DNA from: Polaromonas sp.
GTDB lineage: Bacteria; Pseudomonadota; Gammaproteobacteria; Burkholderiales; Burkholderiaceae_C
Length of the DNA: 41,098 nt
Reading direction: 5' to 3'
Assembly (NCBI RefSeq): GCF_018780625.1
Contig: NZ_JADMJK010000029.1
Location: forward strand, 1-41,098
Shown here: positions 12,705 through 21,891 of the stretch, in pieces
Layout: every line of letters begins with the position of its first letter
Numbering within the stretch: the stretch's first letter is position 1
Made by a program: the position numbers and the translations under genes
Notes under the pieces: generated by a model
Databases searched by the model: none
Seen by the model: only the letters and a program-made list of their open reading frames with translations
What the model was told of the DNA's origin: nothing

Positions 12705-13163
12705 TCAGTAGCGCGGTGTCATCTGGCCGCGCACTTCGCCCGCCGGATAGGCTGCCGTGTGGATGTTGGCGTACCAGCGGCCCGCCAGCAGATCGGCCGC
12801 TTGCGCTGGCGTCAGCGTGGCGCGGCCTTCCAGGGGGCTGCGAACCGGGCTGGGCCATGCCAGGGCCACGCCAGCGTTGGCGCCCACGGCCGCCGGGCCA
12901 TGAAAGTGGGCGGCGGTAGCGGGGCCGGTCAAACCGGTGTAGTTGACCTTCCAGCGAAACAGATTGGTGTCCTTGTTGAGCACCGCGTCGACCGAGCCGC
13001 TGCCCTGGCTGGTGTTGGGCGGTACTTCGTTGCCAGCGCGCAGCTGGGTGGTAAAGGCCACCAGGTTGGACTGGCGCTCCATCATGCTGCAGCCTGACAA
13101 CGCGGCGGCAGCCACCAAAATGGCGGCCAGGGAAAGACGGGTGACGTGGCGACGTGTAGACAT
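12705..13163 (-). CDS. CHRD domain-containing lipoprotein
   Basis: MSTRRHVTRLSLAAILVAAAALSGCSMM lipobox; LRAGNEVPPNTSQGSGSVDAVL...AAHFHGPA...WYANIHTAAYPAGEVRGQM; GGAAG SD before ATG. Confidence 0.85.
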   Translation of the reverse strand: MSTRRHVTRLSLAAILVAAAALSGCSMMERQSNLVAFTTQLRAGNEVPPNTSQGSGSVDAVLNKDTNLFRWKVNYTGLTGPATAAHFHGPAAVGANAGVALAWPSPVRSPLEGRATLTPAQAADLLAGRWYANIHTAAYPAGEVRGQMTPRY

Positions 13164-13349
13164 GGCGGGCTTCCTTTTCAAGTTTAAAAATGATTGTCAT
13201 GGGCGCATCAGCGGCCCGCCCTAGGACAAACCCGACACAAGCATTCGGGTTTGTAGGCGTTTGCCGCGAGTTGGCGTGCGGTACTGGTCTGGCGCCGAGC
13301 TGCAGCCTATGATTCGCCAAAACGCAGACTGATTACGTCTGGAGACATC

Positions 13350-13541
13350 ATGAAACACCTTTTGCCATTAACCCTGATCGCCTTGCTGGGCTTGCTGCTC
13401 AGCGGCTGTCCTGACGCCAAACTGCCCACGCCGCCGCCGAATGTGCCTGTACCCAAAGCCGCTGGCAGCGCGCTGCACAAGCCCGCCGGCCCGGCCGATC
13501 CCGCAACCCCGCTGCCAGGGTCTGGCTGGGTGAGCGCATGA
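13350..13541 (+). CDS. tiny hypothetical lipoprotein (63 aa)
   Basis: MKHLLPLTLIALLGLLLSGCPDAKLPTPPPNVPVPK: signal peptide + lipobox LSGC + Pro-rich mature part. Confidence 0.6.
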   Translation: MKHLLPLTLIALLGLLLSGCPDAKLPTPPPNVPVPKAAGSALHKPAGPADPATPLPGSGWVSA

Positions 13542-13864
13542 AAATCCTGATCGCGGCCAGCGCCGTCTGCCTCAGTGCCTGCGCGCTGCCGTCGGCCACG
13601 GGCACCGCTGAACATCCGGTCAGCATTGATGGCCGGACCTACCAGATCGGGCAGCTGACCAACAGCACCTGGATCGCCACGCCCAGCGGGATCGGCAAGC
13701 CGTTTGCCATCACGCAGTCCAGCCGGAGCGCGCTGCTGGACGCGATCGCAAAAGCATCGGGTTGCAAAGTGACCGACAGCGACTGGTCACGCCAGGGCCT
13801 GCAACTCGATGCCCAGGTCGATTGCGGCAGCAAGCTTGACCGCCAGGGCGCCTCCATGCAGTAG
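13538..13864 (+). CDS. small hypothetical lipoprotein (108 aa)
   Basis: MKILIAASAVCLSACALPSATG lipobox LSAC; ATGA overlap with the preceding ORF. Confidence 0.65.
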   Translation: MKILIAASAVCLSACALPSATGTAEHPVSIDGRTYQIGQLTNSTWIATPSGIGKPFAITQSSRSALLDAIAKASGCKVTDSDWSRQGLQLDAQVDCGSKLDRQGASMQ

Positions 13865-13981
13865 CATCCGGCCCAACCGCTTTACAGATCAAGCCCGGCG
13901 CCACAAAGAACTTTACGCGGCATGCGCAACGCCGTATCCCGCCGGGGCAGACACTCCCATCAAACACCGAAGGAAACTTTT

Positions 13982-14425
13982 ATGACCCTCAGCAACCCGC
14001 TCAAAAAAATCCTGCTCGCTGCCCTGCTCGCAGGTGCGGCAGCCGCGCCGGCACTGGCGCAAGTCAGCATCAACATCAACCTGGCCCCACCCCAGCCGCA
14101 ATATGAAGTGGTTCCGGTGCTCGCCCCCAACCGCGTCTGGGCACCCGGTTACTGGGCCTGGAACGGCGATCGCCACGTCTGGGTGCGCGGTCACTCCATC
14201 ATGAAGCGCGATGGCTACCGCTGGGCCCCCGACCGTTGGGAGCAAAAAAGTGGTGGCTACTACCGGCAACCTGGCAGCTGGGTGCGCGAAGTTCAGTACG
14301 TTCCGGTGCAGCAGCAAAAGTTCAAAAAGGACAAGCACAAGGAAGATCGGGGCCATGACGAACACGGGAACAAAGGCCACGGTAATGGCAAAGGCAACGG
14401 CAAGGGACACGGAAACAGGGACTGA
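13982..14425 (+). CDS. YXWGXW-type repeat-containing secreted protein with Lys/Gly/His-rich tail
   Basis: Signal peptide LLAGAAAAPALAQ; RVWAPGYWAWNGDRHVWVRGHS...GYRWAPDRWEQ; tail KDKHKEDRGHDEHGNKGHGNGKGNGKGHGNRD. Confidence 0.82.
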   Translation: MTLSNPLKKILLAALLAGAAAAPALAQVSININLAPPQPQYEVVPVLAPNRVWAPGYWAWNGDRHVWVRGHSIMKRDGYRWAPDRWEQKSGGYYRQPGSWVREVQYVPVQQQKFKKDKHKEDRGHDEHGNKGHGNGKGNGKGHGNRD

Positions 14426-14452
14426 CACAGTATTGATTTTCTGGTGAAAACG

Positions 14453-14480
14453 AAAAAAGCTGGCGGTCGCCAGCTTTTTT
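14453..14480 (+). terminator. intrinsic terminator
   Basis: AAAAAAGCTGGC-GGTC-GCCAGCTTTTTT, strong stem with T-run (bidirectional potential). Confidence 0.8.
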
Positions 14481-14504
14481 TCGCCTGCCTGCCTGGCGCA
14501 GCGC

Positions 14505-15233
14505 TCAGGCGTCCAGTTCCGGATAGCGTCTGAAAATGCCGTCCTCACTGAAAGGCAGGCGCCGTTCGCTGGCCAGGTAGTCCGTCACGCGCGGGTGCAG
14601 CGCGACGAGGTCATGCAGGGCCTGAACCCGCGGAGCCTGGGCCAGCGCGCGCCGGCCCGCTTTGGGAAAGGCGTACAGCAGGCCTTCGACCAACTGGAAC
14701 AGCGACAGGTCGGCGTAGCTGAGCCGCGCCCCCACCAGATGCGCGCTGCCCCTGGGGTTGCGCTGCAGCACGCTTTCAAACCAGGCCAGGTACTTGGGCA
14801 CGCGAAACTCGCGGAACTCCTGAGCCCGCCTGGCGGCCTCGGGTTTCTGGTCTTCGTAGTACAGGCTGCCGGCAATCGGGTGGTGCGTGTCGTGCGCTTC
14901 GGCCACCGCGTCGGCGATGGTCAGCTGTAGCTGGTGCGTCCACAGGCGCTGGGCCTCGTTTTTGGCTACCAGGCCCAGGCGCGGACCCAGGTAAAGCAGG
15001 ATGGCCGCAGTCTGGCCAACGACGAGCTGGCCATGGACCAGAAAAGGCGGCGCAAACGGCGGGTGCGGCACGTCAGGGCCCTCCAGGAAGCGCAGCATGG
15101 CCGGCACGCCCTGCCCTTCGCCCTCGGGGCCGCGCGCCACGTCCAGGTAGTCGGCGCCTGCCGCTTCCAGGGCCAGCCGGACAAATTCGCCACGGCCCTG
15201 AATCGTCGGCCAATAGTGCAGTTCGTAGCGCAT
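14505..15233 (-). CDS. glutathione S-transferase family protein
   Basis: MRYELHYWPTIQGRGEFVRLALEAAGADYLD...GQTAAILLYLG...LSYADLSLFQLVEGLLYAFPKA. Confidence 0.88.
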   Translation of the reverse strand: MRYELHYWPTIQGRGEFVRLALEAAGADYLDVARGPEGEGQGVPAMLRFLEGPDVPHPPFAPPFLVHGQLVVGQTAAILLYLGPRLGLVAKNEAQRLWTHQLQLTIADAVAEAHDTHHPIAGSLYYEDQKPEAARRAQEFREFRVPKYLAWFESVLQRNPRGSAHLVGARLSYADLSLFQLVEGLLYAFPKAGRRALAQAPRVQALHDLVALHPRVTDYLASERRLPFSEDGIFRRYPELDA

Positions 15234-15240
15234 GGCCGCC

Positions 15241-15909
15241 TCAGCCCGCTGCCGCGATCTGGCGCAGGGCCTGCTCGAACACCTCGACCGGCTGGCCGCC
15301 CGAGATCAGGTGGCGGTCATTGATGATGACGGCCGGCACCGAGTGAATGCCCTGGCTCAGGTAGAACTGCGCGCGCTCGCGCACCTCGTCGGCGTAGGCG
15401 TTGGAGGCCAGCACCTCGCGCGCACCCGCCGCATCCAGGCCCACCTCGCCCGCCACGCGCGCCAGCACCTCGTGCGAGGCCGGGCTTTCGCCGTCGGTGA
15501 AATAGGCTGCAAACAGCGCTTCCTTGAGCGCCCGCTGCGGGCCTGCGCCCTGCAGCTCGGCCCAGTGCAGCAGCCGGTGCGCATCAAAAGTGTTGTAGAT
15601 GCGATGGCGCCCGCCGCCGGGCTCATCGGCAGCGCTGAACTTGAAGCCCAGCTGCGCGCCGCGCTGGCGAATGTTTTCGCGGTTGGCTTGGGCCTGCTCG
15701 GGCGTGATGCCGTACTTTTGCGTGATGTGCTCGGTGATTTCCTGGCCCTCGGCGGCCATGTTCGGATTGAGCTCGAAGGGCTGGAAATGCAGTTCGGCGC
15801 TGATGTCACCGGCCACGCGCGCCAGCGCCTGGTCCAGCGCCTTCAGGCCGACCACGCACCAAGGGCAGGAAATGTCGGACACAAAATCAATTTTGAGGGA
15901 AGTGGTCAT
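15241..15909 (-). CDS. DsbA family oxidoreductase (FrnE/2-hydroxychromene isomerase-like)
   Basis: LKIDFVSDISCPWCVVGLKALDQAL (CPWC motif); VPAVIINDRHLISGGQPVEVFEQAL. Confidence 0.9.
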   Translation of the reverse strand: MTTSLKIDFVSDISCPWCVVGLKALDQALARVAGDISAELHFQPFELNPNMAAEGQEITEHITQKYGITPEQAQANRENIRQRGAQLGFKFSAADEPGGGRHRIYNTFDAHRLLHWAELQGAGPQRALKEALFAAYFTDGESPASHEVLARVAGEVGLDAAGAREVLASNAYADEVRERAQFYLSQGIHSVPAVIINDRHLISGGQPVEVFEQALRQIAAAG

Positions 15910-16097
15910 GGGAGCCTTTGTTGATGCGCGCAAGCCCGGATTTTGCGGCAGAAACCGTCATCTTGTCTGGATGCGGGGACTCTTCATCGGCCTGGCCGGT
16001 GGCGGGTAGGCCGCCGCTGACAGCAAACAGCGCCTGTCCCCGATGGCCGAAAACTCCGCTCAGCCGCATAGTCAGCCCACAACTTTGGAGAAAATAA

Positions 16098-16268
16098 ATG
16101 TCTTTCGCAATTTACATGGTCGGGTTCTTGATGTTTTTGGGCGGCGTGGTCTGGGGTGCCGTGGTGGCGGGCGTGCCGCACCTCTACATCGGCATCGGCT
16201 CTCTGATCGTGCTGGGCATCGGTATTTTCAGCGCGGTAGGCCGCACGCGCAGCAAAGACGCCTCCTGA
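16098..16268 (+). CDS. 56-aa small membrane protein
   Basis: MSFAIYMVGFLMFLGGVVWGAVVAGVPHLYIGIGSLIVLGIGIFSAVGRTRSKDAS, two predicted TM segments, TTTGGAG SD; below the ORF-track length cut-off. Confidence 0.72.
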   Translation: MSFAIYMVGFLMFLGGVVWGAVVAGVPHLYIGIGSLIVLGIGIFSAVGRTRSKDAS

Positions 16269-16288
16269 GCTTTTCCATCGAGCATTAA

Positions 16289-16337
16289 TGCCTGATGCCC
16301 AATGAATACGGGAATAATTAGCTACTAAAAAAATAGC
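16289..16337 (+). repeat. 49-bp intergenic repeat, copy C
   Basis: TGCCTGATGCCC|AATGAATACGGGAATAATTA|GCTACTAAAAAAATAGC. Confidence 0.7.
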
Positions 16338-16457
16338 AGTTGCGCAGTCCGCCGCAGCCCACATGGCGCCTTCGCGTCAGGCAAATGCAACGTCTCGTGC
16401 CTATACTTTTAAAGTATTTTTTCTTACCGGCCCCGTGCCGCTCCCAGGAAAGCCCGC

Positions 16458-17663
16458 ATGACCGAAGCATTCATCTACGACGCCATCCGCACGCCACGCG
16501 GCAAGGGTAAAAAGGACGGCAGCCTGCACGAGGTCAAGCCGGTCAACCTGCTGGCTGGCGTGTTGACCGAACTGCAACGCCGCAATGGCTTTGACACGGC
16601 GGCCGTCGACGACGTGGTGATGGGCGTGGTGTCGCCGGTAGGCGAGCAAGGCGCGGTGATTGCCAAGGTGGCGGCGCTGAAAGCCGGCTGGGACTTTCGC
16701 GCCTCGGGCGTGCAGATCAACCGCTTTTGCGCCTCGGGCCTGGAAGCGGTGAACCTGGCGGCGCAAAAGGTGCGCTCGGGCTGGGAAGACCTGGTGGTGG
16801 CCGGCGGCGTGGAAAGCATGAGCCGCGTGCCGCTGGGCGCTGACGGCGGTGCCTGGGCGCAAGATCCGGAAACCAACAGTGCGACCCTTTTTGTGCCGCA
16901 GGGCATAGGCGCCGACCTGATCGCCACGATAGAAGGCTTCAGCCGCACCGACGTGGACGACTATGCGCTGGAAAGCCAGCGCCGCGCCACCAAGGCGCAG
17001 GCGGCCGGTTACTTTGCGGGCTCTGTGGTGCCGGTCCGGGACGCCATCGGCCAGATCATCCTGGACCACGACGAATTCATCAAACCCCACACCACGCGCG
17101 AAGGCCTGGCGCAACTCAAACCCGCGTTCGAGCAGCTCGGCGCGATGGGCTTTGACAGCGTCGCGCTGCAGCGCTACCCGCACATCGAGCGCATCCACCA
17201 TGTGCACCATGCGGGCAACTCGTCGGGCATTGTCGATGGTGCGGCAGCGGTCCTGATCGGCTCCGAAGCCGCCGGAAAAACCCACGGTCTGACGCCCCGG
17301 GCGCGCATTGTGGCTGCCGCACTGAGTGGCGCCGACCCGACCATCATGCTGACCGGCCCCATGCCGGCGGCGCGCAAGGCGCTGGTCAAGGCCGGCATGA
17401 CGGTGGACCAGATCGACCTGTTTGAGGTCAACGAAGCCTTTGCCGCCGTGGTGATGCGCTTCATGCGGGAGATGAAGGTGTTGCCCGACAAGGTCAACGC
17501 GAACGGCGGCGCGATTGCCATGGGCCACCCGCTGGGCGCGACCGGCGCGATGATTCTGGGCACGCTGGTGGACGAGCTGCACCGGCGCCAGCTGCGCTAC
17601 GGCATGGCCACGCTGTGCGTGGGCGGCGGCATGGGCATTGCCACCATCGTGGAAAGAATCTGA
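16458..17663 (+). CDS. acetyl-CoA C-acyltransferase (thiolase)
   Basis: [85 protein letters not shown]. Confidence 0.93.
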   Translation: MTEAFIYDAIRTPRGKGKKDGSLHEVKPVNLLAGVLTELQRRNGFDTAAVDDVVMGVVSPVGEQGAVIAKVAALKAGWDFRASGVQINRFCASGLEAVNLAAQKVRSGWEDLVVAGGVESMSRVPLGADGGAWAQDPETNSATLFVPQGIGADLIATIEGFSRTDVDDYALESQRRATKAQAAGYFAGSVVPVRDAIGQIILDHDEFIKPHTTREGLAQLKPAFEQLGAMGFDSVALQRYPHIERIHHVHHAGNSSGIVDGAAAVLIGSEAAGKTHGLTPRARIVAAALSGADPTIMLTGPMPAARKALVKAGMTVDQIDLFEVNEAFAAVVMRFMREMKVLPDKVNANGGAIAMGHPLGATGAMILGTLVDELHRRQLRYGMATLCVGGGMGIATIVERI

Positions 17664-19813
17664 TGAAAACCATCCAGTACGCACTGAACAACGACGGCGT
17701 GGCCACCCTGACCTTTGACGAGCCCGGCTCGCCGGTCAACACGATGTGCCAGCAGTGGCAAAACGACCTGGGCGACGTCACGGCGCTGGTGCTTAAAAAC
17801 CGGGACGCGATCAAGGGCATCATCCTGGCCTCGGCCAAAAGCACTTTTTTTGCCGGCGCCGACCTCAAAGCCGTGATGCGGCTGCAGCCTTCCGACGCGC
17901 CGCAGGCCTATGCCGAAGTCGAGCGACTGAAACACCATTTCCGCGCACTCGAAACGCTGGGCATACCGGTCGTCAGTTGCCTGAACGGCACGGCGCTGGG
18001 CGGCGGCTGGGAAGTGGCGCTGGTGGGCCACCACCGGCTCGCGGTCGATGACCCGAAAATCGAGTTCGGCCTGCCCGAAGTCACGCTGGGCCTGCTGCCA
18101 GGGGCCGGCGGCGTGACCAAAATGACGCGCCACCTCGGCCTGACGGCGGCCCAGCCTTACTTGCTGCAAGGCCAGCTGTTTGGCCCGCGCGAGGCACTGG
18201 CGCTGGGCCTGGTGCATGAACTGGTGGCCGACGCGTCGCAATTGCGCGCCAGGGCGCTGGCCTGGATTGCCGCCCACCCGAGCGCGCAACACCCCTGGGA
18301 TGCCAAGGGCTACAAGATCCCGGGCGGCACGCCGGCCGACCCGCAAGTAGCCGCTGCGCTCAGCGTGGCGCCCGCCCTGCTCAAGAAGCAGACGCGCGGG
18401 CTTTACCCCGCCCCTGAAGCCATCCTGGCCTGCATGGTGGAAGGCACGCTGGTCGACATGGACACCGCCTTGCGCATTGAAAGCCGCTACCTGGCGCCGC
18501 TGCTGATCGGCACCAACGCCAAGGCGATGATCAGCGCCTTCTTTTTTGACCTGAACGCGATCAAGTCCAGCCAGTCGCGGCCCCGGGGATTTCCTGCGTT
18601 CAAGCCGCAAAAAGTCGGCGTTCTGGGGGCCGGCATGATGGGCGCGGGCATCGCCTACGCCCAGGCCAACCGGGGAATCGCCACGGTGCTCAAGGATGTG
18701 AACCAGGCCAAGGCCGATGCGGGCAAGGCCTGGAGCGCCAGGCTGACCCAGCAGCGCGTTGACAAAGGCAGGATGACGCCGGACGAGCAGACCGCCCTGC
18801 TGTCCCGCATCACGGCCACCGGCGAGGCGGCAGACCTGGCCGGTTGCGACCTGATCATCGAAGCGGTGTTTGAAAACCGCGCGCTGAAAGCCCAGGTCAC
18901 GCGGGAAGCAGAACCCTGGCTGGCGCCAGGCGGCTTTTTTGCATCCAACACCTCCACGCTGCCCATCAGCGGCCTGGCCACGGCCAGCGCGCGGCCCGAG
19001 AAATTCATCGGCCTCCACTTCTTCAGCCCGGTCGACAAGATGAAGCTGGTCGAGATCATTCGCGGCCAACACACCGACGATGACACCGTGGCGCGCGCCT
19101 TCGACTACGTGCAGGCGCTGGGCAAGATCCCGATCGTCGTCAACGACGCGCGCGGTTTTTACACCAGCCGCACCTTTGGCACGTTTGTGATGGAAGGCGC
19201 GGCCATGCTCGGCGAAGGCATCCCGGCCGCCGCGATTGAGAACGCCGGCATGCAGGCGGGCATGCCGGTCGGGCCGCTGGCCGTGCTGGATGAAACCGCG
19301 CTGTCGCTGAGCGTGCTGGTGCTGGACCAGACGCGCGCCGACTTCAGCGCCCAGGGCCAGACCTACAGCGCGACGCCGGGCGAGTTGCTGGTGGAACGCA
19401 TGGTCAAGGAGTTCAAGCGCAGCGGCCGCGCGGCAGGTGGCGGGTTTTATGACTACCCACCTGAAAAAGGCGGCAAAAAGACGCTGTGGACCGGACTCAA
19501 ACCGCTGTTTGAAAAACCGGAGCTTGCCTGGGACATCCAGGACCTGAAGGACCGCCTGCTCTACCGCCAGGCGGTGGAAACCGCCCGCTGCCTGGCCGAA
19601 GGTGTGCTGACCAGCGTGCACGAGGCCAACATCGGCTCGCTCTTTGGCATTGGCTTTCCGGCCTGGACTGGCGGCGCGATGCAGTTCATCTATGGCATGG
19701 GCGTGGACGCCTTTGTTGCGCGCTGCGATGCGCTGGCGGCCCGGTTCGGTGCGGGATTCCTGCTGACGGACGCGGTAAAAGCGCCCATCCGCCAGCACCA
19801 GCCGGTGTACTGA
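17663..19813 (+). CDS. bifunctional enoyl-CoA hydratase/3-hydroxyacyl-CoA dehydrogenase (FadB/FadJ family)
   Basis: ATG overlaps thiolase TGA (TGATG); crotonase FAGADLKAV; VGVLGAGMMGAGIAYAQANRG; FFSPVDKMKLVEII. Confidence 0.92.
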   Translation: MKTIQYALNNDGVATLTFDEPGSPVNTMCQQWQNDLGDVTALVLKNRDAIKGIILASAKSTFFAGADLKAVMRLQPSDAPQAYAEVERLKHHFRALETLGIPVVSCLNGTALGGGWEVALVGHHRLAVDDPKIEFGLPEVTLGLLPGAGGVTKMTRHLGLTAAQPYLLQGQLFGPREALALGLVHELVADASQLRARALAWIAAHPSAQHPWDAKGYKIPGGTPADPQVAAALSVAPALLKKQTRGLYPAPEAILACMVEGTLVDMDTALRIESRYLAPLLIGTNAKAMISAFFFDLNAIKSSQSRPRGFPAFKPQKVGVLGAGMMGAGIAYAQANRGIATVLKDVNQAKADAGKAWSARLTQQRVDKGRMTPDEQTALLSRITATGEAADLAGCDLIIEAVFENRALKAQVTREAEPWLAPGGFFASNTSTLPISGLATASARPEKFIGLHFFSPVDKMKLVEIIRGQHTDDDTVARAFDYVQALGKIPIVVNDARGFYTSRTFGTFVMEGAAMLGEGIPAAAIENAGMQAGMPVGPLAVLDETALSLSVLVLDQTRADFSAQGQTYSATPGELLVERMVKEFKRSGRAAGGGFYDYPPEKGGKKTLWTGLKPLFEKPELAWDIQDLKDRLLYRQAVETARCLAEGVLTSVHEANIGSLFGIGFPAWTGGAMQFIYGMGVDAFVARCDALAARFGAGFLLTDAVKAPIRQHQPVY

Positions 19814-19846
19814 TTCATCTTTTCTCACTCCAAAAAAGGTCCCCTC

Positions 19847-20590
19847 ATGCCAAGACTCCAGAACAAGGTCAGCCTCATCACCGGCGCGGCGCAAGGCATA
19901 GGCCTGGCCACCGCCCTCAAGTTTGCACAGGAAGGCGCCATCGTCATCGTCTGCGACCTGAAGCAGGCCGCCGTTGACGAGGCTGTGAAACAGTGCCAGG
20001 CGCTCGGCGCGCAGGCGGTCGGCTATGTCATGGACGTGACGCAGCGGCCCGCCGTGGACGCCGTGGTGGCCCAGGTCAAGGCGCAGTTTGGCCGCATCGA
20101 CGTGTTGGTCAACAACGCCGGCATCACGCAGGATGCGCGGCTGGTCAAGATGACGCTGGAGCAGTTCGACCGCGTGATTGATGTCAACCTGCGCGGCGTG
20201 TTTCATTGCGCGCAGGCCGTGGCTGACACCATGATCGCGCAGGGACAGGGCGTGATCCTGAACGCCAGTTCGGTGGTGGGCATTTACGGCAACTTTGGCC
20301 AGACCAACTATGCCGCCACCAAGTTCGGCGTGATCGGTTTTACCAAGACCTGGAGCCGCGAACTCGGGCCCAAGGGCGTGCGCGTGAACGCAGTAGCGCC
20401 CGGCTTTATTGCCACGCCCATCCTGGCCACCATTCCCGAGAACGTTTTAAAGGAAATGGAAACCCGCGTGCCGCTCAAGCGGCTGGGCCAGCCCGGGGAA
20501 ATTGCCAACGTGTACGCCTTCCTGGCCAGCGAAGAGGCCAGTTACGTCAATGGCGCGGTGATCGAGGTGTCGGGCGGCATGACCGTCTGA
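19847..20590 (+). CDS. fabG: SDR family 3-oxoacyl-ACP/acetoacetyl-CoA reductase (FabG-like)
   Basis: [55 protein letters not shown]. Confidence 0.9.
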   Translation: MPRLQNKVSLITGAAQGIGLATALKFAQEGAIVIVCDLKQAAVDEAVKQCQALGAQAVGYVMDVTQRPAVDAVVAQVKAQFGRIDVLVNNAGITQDARLVKMTLEQFDRVIDVNLRGVFHCAQAVADTMIAQGQGVILNASSVVGIYGNFGQTNYAATKFGVIGFTKTWSRELGPKGVRVNAVAPGFIATPILATIPENVLKEMETRVPLKRLGQPGEIANVYAFLASEEASYVNGAVIEVSGGMTV

Positions 20591-20621
20591 TGGGACACCT
20601 TTTCTATTTTTAAGCATTTCA

Positions 20622-20670
20622 AGACTCCAGCCCAATATCGACGGCAATATATAGCTATATTTTAAATAGC
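20622..20670 (+). repeat. 49-bp intergenic repeat, copy D
   Basis: AGACTCCAGCCC|AATATCGACGGCAATATATA|GCTATATTTTAAATAGC. Confidence 0.7.
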
Positions 20671-20734
20671 AAAAAAGTCGCAGAAATGCCTGTACGGCGC
20701 CTGTGAAGTTGGGGTGAACGGCGATAATCTGGCC

Positions 20735-21310
20735 ATGAATTCACTGCTCGCGCCCGACCACCCGCACCCCCAGTCGCTAACCGATCTGTTTTTTTCCTTC
20801 ACCTGGCTGGCGCTTCAGGGCTTTGGCGGGGTGCTGGCCGTGGTGCAGCGCGAACTCGTCGAAAAAAAACGCTGGATGACGCGCGACGAGTTCATTGAAG
20901 ACTGGGCGGTGGCGCAGGTCATGCCGGGGCCCAACGTGGTGAACCTGTCGTTGATGATAGGCGGGCGCTACTTTGGCCTGAAGGGCGCCATGGTGGCGCT
21001 GGCCGGCATGCTGACCGTGCCGCTCATTCTGGTGTTGCTGCTGGCGCTGGTGTACGCACAGTTTGCGGATCTGCCCGGCGTAGCGGGCGCACTGCGCGGC
21101 ATGGGCGCGGTGGCCGCCGGACTGATTGCCGCAACCGGCCTGAGACTTTCTGGCGCCCTGCTCAATAACGTGCTGGGCATGCGCCAGTGCCTGGCCCTTG
21201 GCGCGGTGTGCTTTGTGGCTATCGCGCTGCTGCGCTGGCCGCTGTTTTATGTGTTGTCTGGCCTGGGCAGCGTGGCCTGCGTGCTGGCGTACAAAAAGCT
21301 CAAGCCATGA
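20735..21310 (+). CDS. chromate transporter, short-chain CHR subunit 1
   Basis: LFFSFTWLALQGFGGVLAVVQRELVEKKRWMTRDEFIEDWAVAQVMPGPNVVNLSLMIGGR. Confidence 0.88.
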   Translation: MNSLLAPDHPHPQSLTDLFFSFTWLALQGFGGVLAVVQRELVEKKRWMTRDEFIEDWAVAQVMPGPNVVNLSLMIGGRYFGLKGAMVALAGMLTVPLILVLLLALVYAQFADLPGVAGALRGMGAVAAGLIAATGLRLSGALLNNVLGMRQCLALGAVCFVAIALLRWPLFYVLSGLGSVACVLAYKKLKP

Positions 21311-21891
21311 CCGAGCCGCTCGCGCTCATTTTCACACTGCAGGACTGGTTTACCCTGTTCCTGCATTACCTGACGCTTTCCCTGCTCTCGATAGGCGGCG
21401 CCATCACCACGGCGCCCGACATGCACCGCTTTCTGGTGGACCAGCAGCACTGGCTGACCGACGCGCAGTTCAATGCCTCCATTGCCATCGCACAAGCCGC
21501 GCCCGGCCCGAATGTGCTGTTTGTTGCGCTGCTGGGCTGGAATGTGGGCCTTAACGCGGGCGGCATGCTGACCGGATTACTAGGGGTTCTACTGTCTCTC
21601 CTGGGCATCCTGATACCCAGCACCGTGCTGACCTATGTTGCTTCCCGGTGGGGACACCGCAACCGTGAATTACGGGCTGTGCGTGCATTCAAGCAGGGTA
21701 TGGCGCCCATCGTGGTGGCGCTGCTGATGGCCACCGGCTGGATTCTGGCCAGCGCCAACGGAAGTTCGCTGAACGACTGGCCAGTGTGGCTGGTCACGGT
21801 CGCGACGGCGCTCATCGTCTGGCGCACCCGGACCCACCTGCTCTGGCTGCTGGGCGCCGGCGCCCTGCTGGGCTGGTACGGCCTGATTTAG
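21307..21891 (+). CDS. chromate transporter, short-chain CHR subunit 2
   Basis: LFLHYLTLSLLSIGGAITTAPDMHRFLVDQQHWLTDAQFNASIAIAQAAPGPNVLFVALLGWNVG; ATGA overlap with subunit 1. Confidence 0.88.
   Translation: MTEPLALIFTLQDWFTLFLHYLTLSLLSIGGAITTAPDMHRFLVDQQHWLTDAQFNASIAIAQAAPGPNVLFVALLGWNVGLNAGGMLTGLLGVLLSLLGILIPSTVLTYVASRWGHRNRELRAVRAFKQGMAPIVVALLMATGWILASANGSSLNDWPVWLVTVATALIVWRTRTHLLWLLGAGALLGWYGLI

Noticed and set aside
13913-14548. 211-aa minus ORF opposite the YXWGXW gene, with a hydrophobic segment
   Set aside because: It crosses the strong terminator at 14453-14480 and is antisense to a protein with a good signal peptide and YXWGXW-type motifs.
17597-20206. 869-aa minus-strand ORF opposite the thiolase/FadJ/FabG genes
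   Set aside because: It spans three unambiguous genes on the other strand, which is typical GC3-driven antisense openness.
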